Assembly (NCBI GenBank): GCA_963969395.1
Contig: OZ017795.1
Location: forward strand, 17,236,001 to 17,300,000
DNA length: 64,000 nt
Direction of reading: 5' to 3'
DNA from: Pseudoscleropodium purum
Taxonomy: Eukaryota > Streptophyta > Bryopsida > Hypnales > Brachytheciaceae
In this document: positions 22,392 through 35,385 of the stretch, piece after piece
Layout: every line of letters starts with the position of its first letter
Numbering within the stretch: the first letter of the stretch is position 1
Program-made: the position numbers and the translations under genes
Notes under the pieces: model-generated
Databases searched by the model: none
What the model was told of the DNA's origin: nothing
The model's input: the letters and a program-made list of their open reading frames with translations, nothing else

Positions 22392-22903
22392 GGGAGCCAA
22401 CCCATTTCCAACCACTTAAGCAATTACACACATTTGGAACACAAGTTTTTTAAGTGGAGAAATTTTTCTATATAGGGAAATAGAATTTAGATGGATTCCA
22501 TATTTTTTAGAATTTTATTTCTCAAAACATGATTACTCTCAATTTTTTAGTTGAAAATTTTGTTCAACCTATTTTTGTCATATAGAGCTCCTATTTCCAA
22601 CTAAGGGTTGACTGCAAAATCAACCAAGACTATAGCCAATTGTAATGTACCACAACTGCATTGAGAATTGTGCCATAATTAATCTCCTACTTTCTCCTGT
22701 TGATTGGAAAGAGTGTAGCTTATACAATGGAAATGGGTTAGAAATGTTACAATATTGAGAGTCTTGGAGCCAATTATAATGTGCTACAACAGCCCCTAGA
22801 ATTATGCTATAATTAATCACTCCTCATCAACACTTGATCAGAAAGAGAGCAGCCTACTTAATGTGAAAATGGGAGCGGGGTGAGATCAGAAATGGGGGGC
22901 TCC
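22392..22903. mobile_element. MITE with TAA flanks, Harbinger-like (copy 1)
   Basis: About 512 bp, with left end GGGAGCCAACCCATTTCC and right end that reads GGAGCCCCCCATTTC in reverse complement. TAA is found immediately outside both ends, which suggests a 3-bp target duplication as in PIF/Harbinger MITEs. Inside are two related sub-blocks containing GAGCCAATTATAATG-like sequence and CATAATTAATC, an apparent internal duplication. No coding sequence. Relatives lie at 27197 and 58435. Confidence 0.6.
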
Positions 22904-23621
22904 TAAAATGGGTGTTTTGCTTTGCTAGTTCACTTTTTACAAGTACTCCACTACTCCTTAAGTAAACTTGAGTTTTAATTCTTCATCATCACTGAGATAT
23001 TCCGATCATCATTGTCATGTGATTTATATGGATGTCTGCTAGCCAAGACGGGAGGGTGCTGCTGTGCTGCTGTGGTTGGCTGACATTGGAGGCTTTTTAT
23101 GACAGCAATGTCCCTGAGAGACCTGCCTGTATTTGGCAAAGTAGCTCGGTTTTAAAAATAAGTGCTTGGCTTTAATGGCAATAGGTAATGACTTCACTGA
23201 GTTGTTCAAATTAGTTGTGCAACTCCGTCCGTCCATCCATCCATCAGCCCATGTGATGAAAAAAATGAAAAAAAATTGAACAAAGTTACTGTACTACCTT
23301 ACCTCATCAAAGTTGGGCCGCAATTTCACTCTTTCATTCAGGTCCATGGTGATAGCATATCTTAGCCTCCATGCTTTTATTTATCCAAAGTGCATGCAAA
23401 GAGTGACAAACAGCCAGGAGATGCCTTTGCAATGTCCCCACCATTCTATCCACATTGATAACTTAACTACCATTGTCCCACATTGTTCCTGTAGTATTCC
23501 GTACAACATATTTTAGAAAATGGTTCGGAACAACCTATTGGGAATTATTGGCATACATTTTAGAATAGAATGGAGGGTTATCTATTGGGAGCTATCATGA
23601 TATTACAGATAGAATCGGAGT
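22904..23621. other. Intergenic DNA, slightly less AT-rich
   Basis: Short frames exist on both strands (about 23039-23236 minus, 23313-23516 plus), but none resembles a known protein and no exon chain was found. Confidence 0.35.
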
Positions 23622-23895
23622 AGTTTTGAATATTAACAAAGAATGTGATTCAAAGGACAACTTTGGTTTGAAAGGCTATAGTAGTGTTAGTAGTTTCAAA
23701 AAAGGACAACTTTTGGGTGAAAGGCTATAGTGTTAGTAGTTTTTGAATAACATTGACCAATAAAGAATGTGATTCACAAGATGACAATTTTTTGTTAAAA
23801 GGCTATAGTGTTAGTATTTTTGAATAACATTGACCAACAAAGAAGGTGATTCACAAGATGATAACTTTTTGTTAAAAGGCTATAGTGTTTGAACC
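23622..23895. repeat. Short tandem array, about 80-bp unit
   Basis: Four imperfect direct copies, each with AAAGGCTATAGTG. The last two also share AATAACATTGACCAA and GTGATTCACAAGATGA. The first copies are shorter and more diverged. No protein potential. Confidence 0.7.
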
Positions 23896-24538
23896 TAAAA
23901 GTTGTAAAAAGTACACTTTTGTTTATCCTACCATCTGAAGGAAGATAGGGGACAACTTTTTTTTAGCCACAGTGTTTCCAAATGGAAAAGAATTTCAATG
24001 GGATTTAATATACTTTCCAAAGGTCCATAGTAATTTATAGATTTTAAAAATTGAAATCATAAAGAACTTTATATTGATACTAGACTATCCTTTAATTGAG
24101 CATCCTAGAAGCACAAAAATGCTTCAATTTTCATTATTAATTATTTGAAAGTACTCTTCAACTTCCATTGGTTGCATTTAAAAGCCTCTAATGACTTTGA
24201 AAGCTTTGTGTGTTCATTTTGATTTTATTTGTAGTGGTCTCCTTTAGGATGCTACTCTTTCAATCCAATTAACTTATCATTTCAAACTTGAATTGTTGGT
24301 AGCACCAAAGTAAGTACTTGAGTCCATTACTATGCATTCAAAGTTTCAAATTCAAAATCATTCAAATCAATGTATTCTCGATTTTGCCTCAATATATGAA
24401 TGAAACTTCTTATATTATATTTTTTGCTAAAAAAATTATCTATACTCTATAATCTAAGTTTATTTTGTGAAGAATTAAACTGACCTTAAATTCCTAAAGA
24501 AAGAGTGAAGTGTTTTCATATCATTTATATTAAATATT
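23896..24538. other. AT-rich intergenic DNA
   Basis: No gene or repeat boundary seen. Confidence 0.35.
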
Positions 24539-24539
24539 A

Positions 24540-24590
<51 letters not shown>
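24539..24590. repeat. Microsatellite (TAA)n
   Basis: About 17 uninterrupted TAA/ATA trinucleotides. Confidence 0.95.
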
Positions 24591-25029
24591 CCAAAAGTAT
24601 ATGTTATAGTGAATAGCATTATGATATTAAATAAATTATATATTTTCTATAATTAAAAATCAATAAATTGTGGTTATATATTATAATCTTCAAATTGCAA
24701 TAAAATATTCAAGTTTAGGATTTGTCAAATTTTTGAATTGGTGTGCTCAAATTAGATTTCGTAAACTCTATTTGATGTTTAAAGTTACAATTTTTTTTTA
24801 AATTGAAGGTTTATTTAGAAATCAATAACAACAGATAAGAAGTTACTAAATTGTATTATAAAATGATTTGTTATTAAGATGATTGCAAGAAAGAGAGTTT
24901 TTTTTTTTGTCATATTTAGAGTGACAAACTTGTCATTTGTTATAACTTTTGGAGCATAAACTCGATGAATTTGAAATTTTTATACATTGGAGATGCTTCT
25001 ATCTAGATTACAATCATATAACTTCTTTT

Positions 25030-26800
25030 TTAAAATTAAAAATCATTTTACATTCAAAATTCTATTTTGCTAATTTATCACACTTTGAGGATAGGAGGAT
25101 TTAGTACTAGAGAGACTTACACAAAATGAATTATCTAGAGCTAAAATTTTGTGGTCTATTACCATACTAAGTGTGTGTATTCCTACCAAGGGGCATATAA
25201 AAATGTATTATTTTTGTTCTCCATATTTGTGCAAATAGGGCTCTTTAGCATGTACAATTTTGAACATTGACATTGAGGATGGTTTCAAGATCATTCTACA
25301 TTATAGAGAAATCTCATCACCATCAAGTTGTTACAAATTTCAAATTTTCAATATATTTGTAAATTATTTTTTCTATTTTTAGATAGTATTGTTTATTTTT
25401 CACAATTGCACAAGTTATAAGACAAATGTATTTTAGTTCTAAAAATGTTGAAAGACAAAACTTCACCTTTAAGAAAGGCATCAAAAGACTACTTTTTGAA
25501 TTAGGCACATTGATCTTGTAATTGGTGGAAGGTTCAATCTAAAATTTTGGGAGGATGTAATTGAATAAGTTTATTAGAAGATTGTAGAATTGTATTTACT
25601 AAAGAATAAATGTTGATAAATGTCATAAGCTTGCTTTGGATATGAGTATTTGGAAGCAATTTTGGATCTAAATTAAAGTACCGAAAAACTTCAAGGGTTA
25701 AAGAACGAACACTCAATTCATGTTGGCCCTCTAAAAGACCACACCAAATATTCTTACATTGGTCTTGGTTTATCCTCTTTCATTTGCACTAAAATAAATA
25801 ACAAAGTTCTTGTGCTTCTTTATGCTAATATATATGAGACTACATTGATTTATACTAACAAATGTTATTACATTGATTTGTAACACTTGTAGCAATTTTA
25901 TAATTATAGCATCTTTTTAAATGAGCTTCAAAGTTATAAGTTACAATTGGAGTGTGCAAAGTCCTTTAAATCATCCTCTAAGATGAAATTTAGATAGATT
26001 CTTGTACTTAATTCCAACTTATCATGGAAACTTGTCTTACATTTTAAATTAAATGATTGGTTCACAAGGATTGCTATTATATGAGTTTAGAATCATGAGC
26101 CCATAAGCCTTGAGCTCTAAAAGATTATACACATATGTTATAGATGTCTAAATATATTATAGAAATTGTTCATGATTGTAGTGTAACTATGTTATAGATA
26201 TCTATATTATAGGTGTTTATGATATATATACTTTCAATAGTTATAGGATATCTACTTAATGTTATTGTAAGAAATATTGTGTGTTTTCTGTAGTGTTTTG
26301 GCAAAAAATGTGTTTTTGTCACAGATTACTATGAATACTATGCAACAAAACATTTTAGTTGTCAATTGCAAAAATCAACAGCTAAAAGTACTGTTAGACT
26401 ACTTGCGAGTACTAAAATAGTACTATGGGAAAATAGAAACAATGAGGTATAAATTAATAATAAATAGAAAACTAAGAACAAAAAAACTAAAAATTTGTCA
26501 TTTGAGAGGACTTGATGGTGATTAATTTCACCAAAAAAAATGAAGTTGACACCATATTCAATGTTCAAAATTTTTCATGTAAGGAAACCTTGTTTGCGTG
26601 GACCTAGAGGACATAAAATAATATATTTATAGATGCCCCTTAGTAGGCATATGCTTGCCTAATATGGAAATAGACCACCAAAATTTCAACCCTAAATCAT
26701 TCAATTTTGGTACTCCAAATGTAGTGAAAACCCTTGAATCTCAAAGTGTGACAAATTAACATAATTTAAATGTAAATGTAAAATGATTTTAAAAACATTC
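25030..26800. repeat. Pair of inverted repeat arms about 1.4 kb apart
   Basis: The block at about 25030-25220 is a diverged inverted copy of about 26595-26800. Both carry AAATCATTTTACAT, a TCACACTTTGAG core, GTGGTCTATT and AAGGGGCAT in the same order when one is reversed. The DNA between them has no gene that I recognise. They could be ends of a transposon with long terminal inverted repeats, or two separate copies of a dispersed repeat. Confidence 0.5.
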
Positions 26801-27196
26801 AATGAAATAAAGGGTCTAATTACCATCAAGTTAAACATGTCCAATAAAAATATTAAGTTCTTAGGACTTGGGATTGAAAAGTTATACTAGAAGACAACGT
26901 CGTTCCAATTGTGATGCAAAATAGGATTGGTGTTTCTTGCATTTCATACTCAAACACTAGCATCATTGATTGGTCCACTAACAATATATAAAGTACATAT
27001 AGAAAGTAGAGTTAATTGTAAAGTGAACCCCAAATCTCTAATTTGTATGAGGGGTTTTAGAGGAAGGCCTAAGGCCAAGAATAATACAAAAGAAATACAC
27101 AACTCCACCCAACCCAGTTTGGGTGCTTCAAGGAATTTCATCTTGTGCTTTTCTCAAATTGGAACTCTTGGTCCCACACTTTACAATTAACTCTAA

Positions 27197-27590
27197 GGAA
27201 GGCAATCCATTTCTGACCACTTAAGTAGTTTCATGTCTTTGGAAGGTGGATTTCTTTAGTGGATAAATTTTTGTATGTGTAAAAATAGGCAATGGGAGGT
27301 TTTCATAATTTTTCTAATTTTGTCTTTGCAGAACAAAATTACCATGCAATTTTGAGCAAAAGATGGACTTTCTTCCATTCTCATGATATAGACCTTCCTC
27401 TTTCTGACCAAGGGCTAGTTACAAAATCCACCATGACTTGATTGCAGTATTGAGAATCTTTTAGCCAATCACACTGCACCACAATTGTGCCAGGAATTGT
27501 ACCATAATTAATCACTACTCATTTCTTTTGCACGGAAAGTGAACAACCTGTTTTGCTAAAATGGGGCGTTGATCAGGAATGGGATCCCAT
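27197..27590. mobile_element. MITE with TAA flank (copy 2)
   Basis: The left end GGAAGGCAATCCATTTC is preceded by TAA and followed by GACCACTTAAG, as in the copy at 22392. Interior matches include CTGACCAAGGG, AGCCAATCACA and CATAATTAATCACT. The right end, near GATCAGGAATGGG, is degraded. Non-coding. Confidence 0.55.
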
Positions 27591-27699
27591 AGTGTCATTG
27601 GAATTTGAAGATGGGATGACTCTCTACTTTGAAGGTCCAATGTCGAGGTCTGGGATGGAAGATGCTCGCAACACTGGTTTTTGTTTTGCACCTTCCCTG

Positions 27700-29262
27700 G
27701 TAAGACAAATCATCCTAGCTTGAACACGTGGTGCACGCACGCCCATGCATAAAGTAGTTAAAAATGCCCCCCCTCCCTACCAAAAAGTCCTCCCACATTA
27801 TTAAAAACATCCCCATGCAAAGGATTTCACAAATATTCTCAAAGGAGGATATTTGTTCCACTAAAGAAATAATCGGTCGAGTTGCTCGCCAAACAGTACT
27901 CGCGAAAGTCGCTGGGCTTTGGACCGGAGTTGAGAACAAGTTCGTCGAAGTAAGCTCCGCATCATCAGCCCTAAGTACTCCGTATTGTCCGTAACTATTA
28001 AGCTTCCGAGATGGACTCGACCTCACTGGCCAGAGCGCAAGCTCCAGCAATCCTTCAAGTCGCCACTTCACTGTTGAGTTCCAGGGTAACCGGTAGTAGT
28101 GTCCATTGGTTCCCCCATTTTTCTGGAACACACAGGTGCAGTGGGTGAGGTCCAATCCTCACTGTGGTCCCCGGCCAAGCAAGCCAAATTCAACCTGCCA
28201 AATTAAGCAGGCTTCGGTACACGACTTTGTTTCTTTTGGGGTGGAGCCAACAAGTAGTGGTTGGCATTAACTTACTTATTAGTTGGCCTGAGCAAGACGA
28301 GAGAAGGGACCTACGTTAGCCACTCCTGGCTCACCCTCACCTCAGGATTCCAGTCACTTTGTGACGGGTCGCGGGTCGTCGCGGGTCGTCACGAGTCACA
28401 TAAGTTAAGTGAAGTTCGGGATGCTGCCTGAATGCAGTGCTGCCGCGGGGAACAATTGAGAGCCTGAGTTTCAGGCACCCTCGTTAACGTCAACTACAGT
28501 AGCAAAATACAGGAGAATGGAGCTCCCTCCTGCTCATCAAACAAACAGCCCAAGGCCGGCAAACTGACTGAATCTCTGACCCCTTGCTTCAGCTGTTCCA
28601 TTGTTTGGTGACTTAGGTCGGTGAGTTTTCCTCGCTTTTGAGTTTTGACAGTGGTTTTCTCCCCGTCTCTCTCTCTTTTTGCAGTGATTAAGATAAAGTT
28701 CTTCACTTGGGACAAAAAAACACACAAAAAAGCAAAGCACTAACTGACTCTGGATGCGTGCAGCCAGTTGTATCATTGCATGGGGATTTTCTTACACGAG
28801 CATTACGACCCCTAGGATGCCAATCATCATCACCAGCCTACCAAGGACTTTATGAGGGCATGTTTTTGGGGCACCCTTTTGCCATATCCCAGTGAGGGCG
28901 GCTGCCGCGCTCGCCACGGTGGTGCTCCTTTCCCCTGCTTGGTGGCACCTTTGCAACCGAGATAATCATATCCAACAAGGAGAAAAGTAAAGTTCGCCCT
29001 CCGTTCGTCACTCGATTGCTTTCCTGTGCCTCTTTCTCAATTTTTTACAAATGTAGAGAAGCGAGCTGCAATCGTTCCGCAATTGACTCAGATGAAAGTT
29101 CCCTTTACGCACAGCACGGATGGATACCCTACACCAAGGTCAGATTCAGCATCAATTAAGTCATTTAAAAAGAAAGAAAGAATGGTTCTCCCATTTGGTA
29201 AAGAAAAGAAAAAAAAGAAGAAAGAAAGTCTTACATGTCATCTTGTGAATGGTATGAGGTGA
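27700..29262. other. GC-rich island, function unknown
   Basis: Composition is clearly higher in GC than on either side. It contains ACACGTGG (a G-box) at about 27724 followed by CATGCATAA. A minus-strand open frame of 146 codons covers 27715-28155. A short direct repeat of GCGGGTCGTC lies at 28371-28390, next to the palindrome GTCACTTTGTGAC. A pyrimidine tract ending TTTTTGCAG near 28684 looks like a splice acceptor. I could not recognise a protein in any frame or assemble exons. It may be a promoter plus 5' region, a lineage-specific gene, or a decayed GC-rich transposon. Confidence 0.35.
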
Positions 29263-29435
29263 CTTCCAACCCTCATAATGTGACATCAGATAATTTGAAG
29301 TGAAAGTCCAATTTTAGCACAAGAGTGCCAAATCAAACCTAGGCACATATTATAATTTAGAACACGAATGGCATGAGTGTAAGGCTCTATCCACTCCAAT
29401 CAAACCCTTAACCACGTAGTCTAAACATTGTTGTA

Positions 29436-30265
29436 GATAGGATTTGTAGTTAGAATGAGAGTCAATGCCATAGTCCTTTCCACAAAACACTACCAATGAA
29501 GCACAATTGGATATCCATTGTCAAACATGGAAAAGGAACTGACGTGATGTGTCTAAAGAGCGACCTTCTACCAACTGAATTATAACTCGCATCCATTGCT
29601 GTAGTGTATGAATTTTCAATTGAAGGAGAAAGAACACGGTTGTAGACAGGATTTGGAGATAGAATGAGAGTCAATGCCTAGTCCTTTCCACAAAATTGAC
29701 TGCCAATGAAGCAGAGTTGGATATCTATTGTCAAACATGGAAAAGGAATTGAGGTGACATGTTCAAGGAGTGACCTTCTACCAACTGAATTATAACTTGC
29801 ATCCATTGGTATATTGTATAAATTTTCAATTGAAGGAGAAAGAACGTGGTTGTAGATAGGATTTGGAGATAGAATGAGAGTCAATGCCTAGTCCTTTCCA
29901 CAAAACATTGCTAATGAAGCACAATTGGATACTCATTATCAAACATGAAAAAGGAATTGAGGTGATATGTCTAAGGAGAGATCCTTTACCAATTGAATTA
30001 TAATTGGCATCCATTAGTGTAGTATATGAATTTTCAATTGAAAAAGAATGAACATGGTTGTAGATAGGATTTAGAGATAGAATGAGAGTTAATGCCATCG
30101 ACCTTTCCACAAAACTAACTGCCAATGAAGCACAATTGGATATTCATTGTCAAACATAAAAAGGAACTGAGGTGATATGTCCAAGGAAAGACCCTTTACC
30201 AATTGAATTATAATTGACATCCATTGGTGCAATGGATGAATTTTCAATTGAAAGAGAATGAAATC
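29436..30265. repeat. Tandem repeat, four units of about 210 bp
   Basis: The word AATGAGAGT(C/T)AATGCC recurs near 29455, 29664, 29874 and 30082, giving a unit of 209-210 bp. Each unit also carries CAATGAAGCA or close variants, TCAAACAT and TGAATTTTCAATTGA. Similarity is high but imperfect. Minus-strand frames of 70-100 codons arise because the unit is close to a multiple of three; I do not regard them as genes. Confidence 0.85.
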
Positions 30266-32094
30266 TGCAATGATTAGAAGAAGTTGTATGATTTTTGGAA
30301 TGATAAACATTTAGTTATAATTTTGGAAAGTGAAAGCTAGTATAAATGTGCTATAATTTTAGTTCATTGATAGTGTAATAATCACATGGCATGGTTTTGT
30401 AAATGGCCATGATGCACTTCCAAAGTGATTTTCTTGTATTTAAATGATATTTAATATAGGTTTAGAAAGTGTCCCTCATGAATTGAAAAATAGAACTTTG
30501 GAACGAGAACATTCACGACATTACCATGATTCTAACTAATTAAAAAATAGAACAATTATAGCTTTTCATTTATTTATAATTTTTTTGTGTGCTACAATGC
30601 CCTTTTTCTTTTCATCCATATTAGAGTTGAATTTTATCCCATGTAGAGCTCTTCACATTTTGTTTAGACAAGTATTTAACTTTTGCATATGAATTCTTCA
30701 ATTTGGCATTAACCATACTAGATCCTTTTATAGTAGTGATATGAAGAACTAAGAAACTTTAAGACCTATTTACTTTAGTGCTCAATTCTACAATTCATGG
30801 AAGATGAGTATATGTTTGTGCTTTGCAACTTAGACCATAAATGCATATCACGTAGTAAGTGCATCCATAATCAATACTAATAACATATGAGTACATTTAA
30901 TTATTAAATATTATAAAATAAAAATTATTTCTAATTATTGGATCTTATTGACAAATGAAAGAGAATTCAAATAAACTCTAGTATACTTATTTGGACATCA
31001 TATGAAAAAGTAATGAAATTCCAAAATATTGTTTAATTGTAAATATGCTAAAAATCAACAATCTAAATTGTCTTGAACTCCCATATTTTCATTGTCTATA
31101 TTATCATCAATACCTAAGTTTTAGTACATTGAAAAGAGAATGGGGCTTTAAGAAGGCTACCAAATTTAGACTAGTAGTGGAAGTGAAATACTAAGAATAA
31201 TATTTTTTAATATTAAAAAAATAGAATCATATACTTGTGTTTTGCAAAACTCTCCCTTATCCCTAACCCCCCCTTCCAAGCCTACAACCTTTGGCCCTAA
31301 GCCCATTGGCCCCACCCTTAAACTCATTAGCCTTATGACTAAGTTCAATGCCTCAAAGCGCATAGCACCTACCTTTTAATTAGCCAATTGTCCCTACTTC
31401 AATCCACATTGTAGGGGCACTCTCATGGCTATCAATATTCTTCTAAATTGAATGATCATTTTTTCTTTCAATCCTCCTCTACTATACTCTCTTCATAAAG
31501 CTCTTCACAATTTGATTCTTTCTATGCAATCTCAAACTCTTGGCTATCAAAGTAGTTAGAGGCATGACTACGAAGAATTTATGATATACTAAAGTCAAAT
31601 ATTTAAATAAAAAAGAATGGACAAGGCAAACTTGATTTTGGTGAAGAAAATAGTAGCATTGAAGGTGTTGGTGTATGTTGCACTCAAATGTAGATCATTA
31701 CTTGTGAATTCTTCTATTTGCAATCATGCATTGCAACGTAGAGCCTCCAAGTAAGGTGTAGGATGCAAGAAGAAGTCATATTTTTCGTAAGAGAATACAA
31801 CCTTGAATACGAGTTTGTAGGAAGAAAAAAAATTGACTCTTAAATGACTTCAATGCTTCAAAAAAAGAGAAGCCACTCTAGATTGCAAAGAAAATTATAA
31901 TTTGCAAGAAAAAATAGCAATATAAATCTCCACCCTTTTTCCTTCCATTTTGGTATTGTTTCCTCATCAACATGTCTCTTCAAAGTGTCCTCCTTGGTGT
32001 TCACCACTCCTTACAACAACTTGATTGCTTGATGTATTCATTTTTCAATTCTTCCTCTCCCTCCACCTTAGCACCTTACCAATTACCTACAGTA
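30266..32094. other. AT-rich intergenic DNA
   Basis: No gene, RNA or repeat boundary recognised. Confidence 0.4.
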
Positions 32095-33004
32095 TGAACC
32101 CCTAAAGTCTCAAGGCCATTTTTTTTTTGTCAAAAACCACTCAAAATTGCCATTTTGCTTTGTTCTTTTAAGAAAAAGAAAGAATTTTTTTTTTAGAATC
32201 TAACCTTAGGATCTTGTACATCACTTGTCTTAACTCAGGTGGTAAAAATTTCATCAAATTTGATTGTATAGATTGGAAGATATTAGCATTCAAAGTTGAA
32301 AACATTAGCTTGCAATTTTAGATGACTATGACCGCCATTTGTGGAATTTTTTTTCACTATAGACTTTGAATTAAAATTTTTATATGTTGAATAATTGAGT
32401 TGAAATTCTAGAAAAAAATTCAAAAAACACACACTTGATATTTATTCTTTAAGAAAATATTAAGTAGAAGTAGGTTGAAGATTGAAAAGAAAACTAAATC
32501 ATTAATAGCTTCAAGATGGGATTGAAAGACAATAATTCTAATGGTGAGATTGTTTTAGACAATAAACACAAAATTTTTTAAGAAAATTGTGAAAAATTGT
32601 GAAAATTGCATTTAGAAATTAATCCAATAAGATATTTTTTCAAGAAGATGTTGAAATTGCCTGAAAAACAAGATTATCCTTAACTTTCTCATTATCAGTC
32701 CAAATAGAACGAATCAAAGATTCACATGTAGACAAAAATATGACATTTTAGGGGAAAAAATTAGAATTTATTTTGATTTTTTGCGATTTTTTTTGTGCTG
32801 CCCACCAAATTTAGTTTGAAGATTTTTGTAGTATAACTTTTTCTCCCATGAACCAATTGAAATAAAAATTATATTCCCACATAGCTAATCAGTTTTTCTA
32901 TCTTATGGAAAAGTTTCAAAAAAATTCACAAAAAATTGAGGTCATAGGAACTTGTCTGAAATCTAATGTGTCCTGCGAGGGGACAATGGGACTTTAGGGG
33001 TTAA
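32095..33004. mobile_element. TTAA-bounded MITE, family 2 copy C
   Basis: About 900 bp from TGAACCCCTAAAG at 32095 (TTAA changed to TGAA) to CTTTAGGGGTTAA ending at 33004. It aligns in order with the element at 35246-36218 (TTTTTTTCACTATAGA, AAGTAGGT, TCTAATGGTGAGATTGTT and its partner). Non-coding. Confidence 0.75.
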
Positions 33005-34427
33005 TGTTTAAAATTGTGAGGACTAGGGTCTTTGGATCAAGGTAGTGTATCATGTAGAACCATCTTCACAAAGAGTATCTGATTGCAAGAATACAATGAG
33101 AGGTTGTATTTGTCTCCTAGAGAGGCTAGTTTATCTTCTTCTACTACAGATCTTATAGGAAGCTAGAAAAACATTTGATACCCATCTTTGAATTTCTTCA
33201 CTAGATGTCTTTTTTAAACCTCCCCAAGTGTAACACTGCTACAATACATCTTCTACTTCTATCAATGTAGCTGCAGAGGTGCAAGAAAAGAGAACTTTAT
33301 ACTTACAAGTGGTTACATTTGTCATTGAAAAAGTAGTTAAACTGTAGAAGCACTTATATAGGAGGAGTAGTCCCTAGATTGTTGCTTGCCATGAATTGGC
33401 ATCTACAATTCAGCTTTGAACATTTCTTACAAGAAATACTGTAGGATCTTTGTAGCTAAATTGTGGTTGAAAACATTGACTAGAAGTAGTTTGAGATTGC
33501 AAAATGCAAAAGAGAGAGCAATGTATTTGGAGGATTTTGAATCTTGGCAATGTCCTTGCTTTCAAGAAGGCTCTTGCATCATAAATGGTATAATTTTTTC
33601 TTCACCTTATGTTTACCAATCTTCCAATGAGATTTTGCAACATGATTTATGACTCAACAAACATTCTTTATTTAAGTAGAATTACTCTTCAAAAATCAAC
33701 TTTCAAAACATGCAAGAGAAATGCCCCTTTTGTGAATCTAATACAACCTAAAAATAAAGCCACCACAACTACTTTGTGCTTTGTTGCAACAATCCTTTGC
33801 CTAAGACCCCTCCAATCCCCTTAGTCTCCAAACTACTCAAGACTCTTTACTTTGACCCTTTGCCAAGTCTTATTTATGGGTTTGGACCTAAGTCTTCCAC
33901 TTCGTGCTGTGCGGTCTTGTCAACCCTTTTTAAACCACCTAAAAGGGCATCTCTTTCTATTGTAGTCAATGTTGATTTCAAATGCATGGACTATCCCAAA
34001 ACTTTCCAAAAGAGTTTTTTTTGCATCTAGGCAATGATTGAAAAAGAATTACATTCCCAAGTACCTATTGTAAATCTCTTGGTTCAATAATATCTACTTT
34101 ACCACTTCTCATAGATGTAGGAGGTGTAATTATGATCCAAATGAGGAGTGCTATGTATCATCTGACTAATCTCAATATGAGTACAAACTTTTCACTAATG
34201 TATAATTTGATTCTTGCCCCTTCTATATCAAATACACAAAAAACACACCATATTACAACCCAATTTGGGCTATTTAAAGAAGTATTTCTAAATAAATTTC
34301 ATATTCTAGTGTTCATATTGAAGGGAGAAGCTCAAAAACAAAATCCATGCTAGCTTATAATAAGCTTCATGTACAATGTACATTGTCAATCAAAACTCAA
34401 TGAAAAAGTATACAATTTGTCCTGGTT
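33005..34427. other. Intergenic DNA, no recognised gene
   Basis: Plus-strand frames of 67-84 codons occur at 33416-34353 with no recognisable domains. The compositional shift is slight. An old decayed coding sequence is possible but cannot be shown. Confidence 0.35.
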
Positions 34428-35325
34428 CTAATCCCTAAAGGTTAGAGACTATATATTCCCCAAAATGCTCCAAAACTGCCATTCTAATGTAAGTACCAAA
34501 TTTTAGAAGAAAAATATTTTTAAACACATGTAACTATAGGATCTTATAGTACACTAGTTTGAAAAGATGTGAAAAAAATTTCAAAAATTTCTACCTTGTA
34601 GATTGTAAGATATTAGCATTTGTATTAACAAATATCCAACTTTGGGGGGCCTTACAAAAAATCAGGTAGCTACACTTCACAAGGTCACATTTGTATCATA
34701 AATGTCCCAAATGGTCATTACTCTTTGGATTCATTCTTCAAGGCAAGTTGGCTACATGATTGAAAAATTTTAGGTTGTTTGGGATTGTACAACATATAGG
34801 ATAAAAAATAGTAAGTAGAAAATGATTCAAAATACTAAATTGTTAAAAATTTAATTACAAAATTGAAAAATTCCAATTCCAACAGTTTTAATGTTATAAT
34901 AAACAATGTGCATCATATGCTTCTATTTTTTCCTTAAAAATATTAAAAATAGAGTTAAATAAAGGACTCCAAAGTTTATTTTAGAGTAGAGAATCTATAA
35001 TTGTATACAAACTAGAACACAGCTCAAAACTTTTATCTCATAAATCAAAATGTAATGATTCAAAGCTTTCCATATATATGCACATAGACATACATAAATC
35101 AATCTAGAAAAAAAATTCAAATTTTTATTTTTGCAAAAAAGTGATTTTTTAAGAAATTTTTGGGTTGCCCACCAAGCATTGAAAATTATATATTATGTAA
35201 TAACTTTTGAACCATGTAGTCAAAAGTTATGAAAATTATTGGGCCTTAACCCCTAAAGGACCAAGGTCTTTTTTTGCCAAAACACTCAAAACTGCCATTT
35301 CTGTAGTAAAAGGTAAAAAAAATCA

Positions 35326-35385
<60 letters not shown>

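Noticed and set aside
29462..30310. Minus-strand ORFs of 68-99 codons in series
   Set aside because: They are repetitions of one 210-bp tandem unit, with no conserved start or homology.
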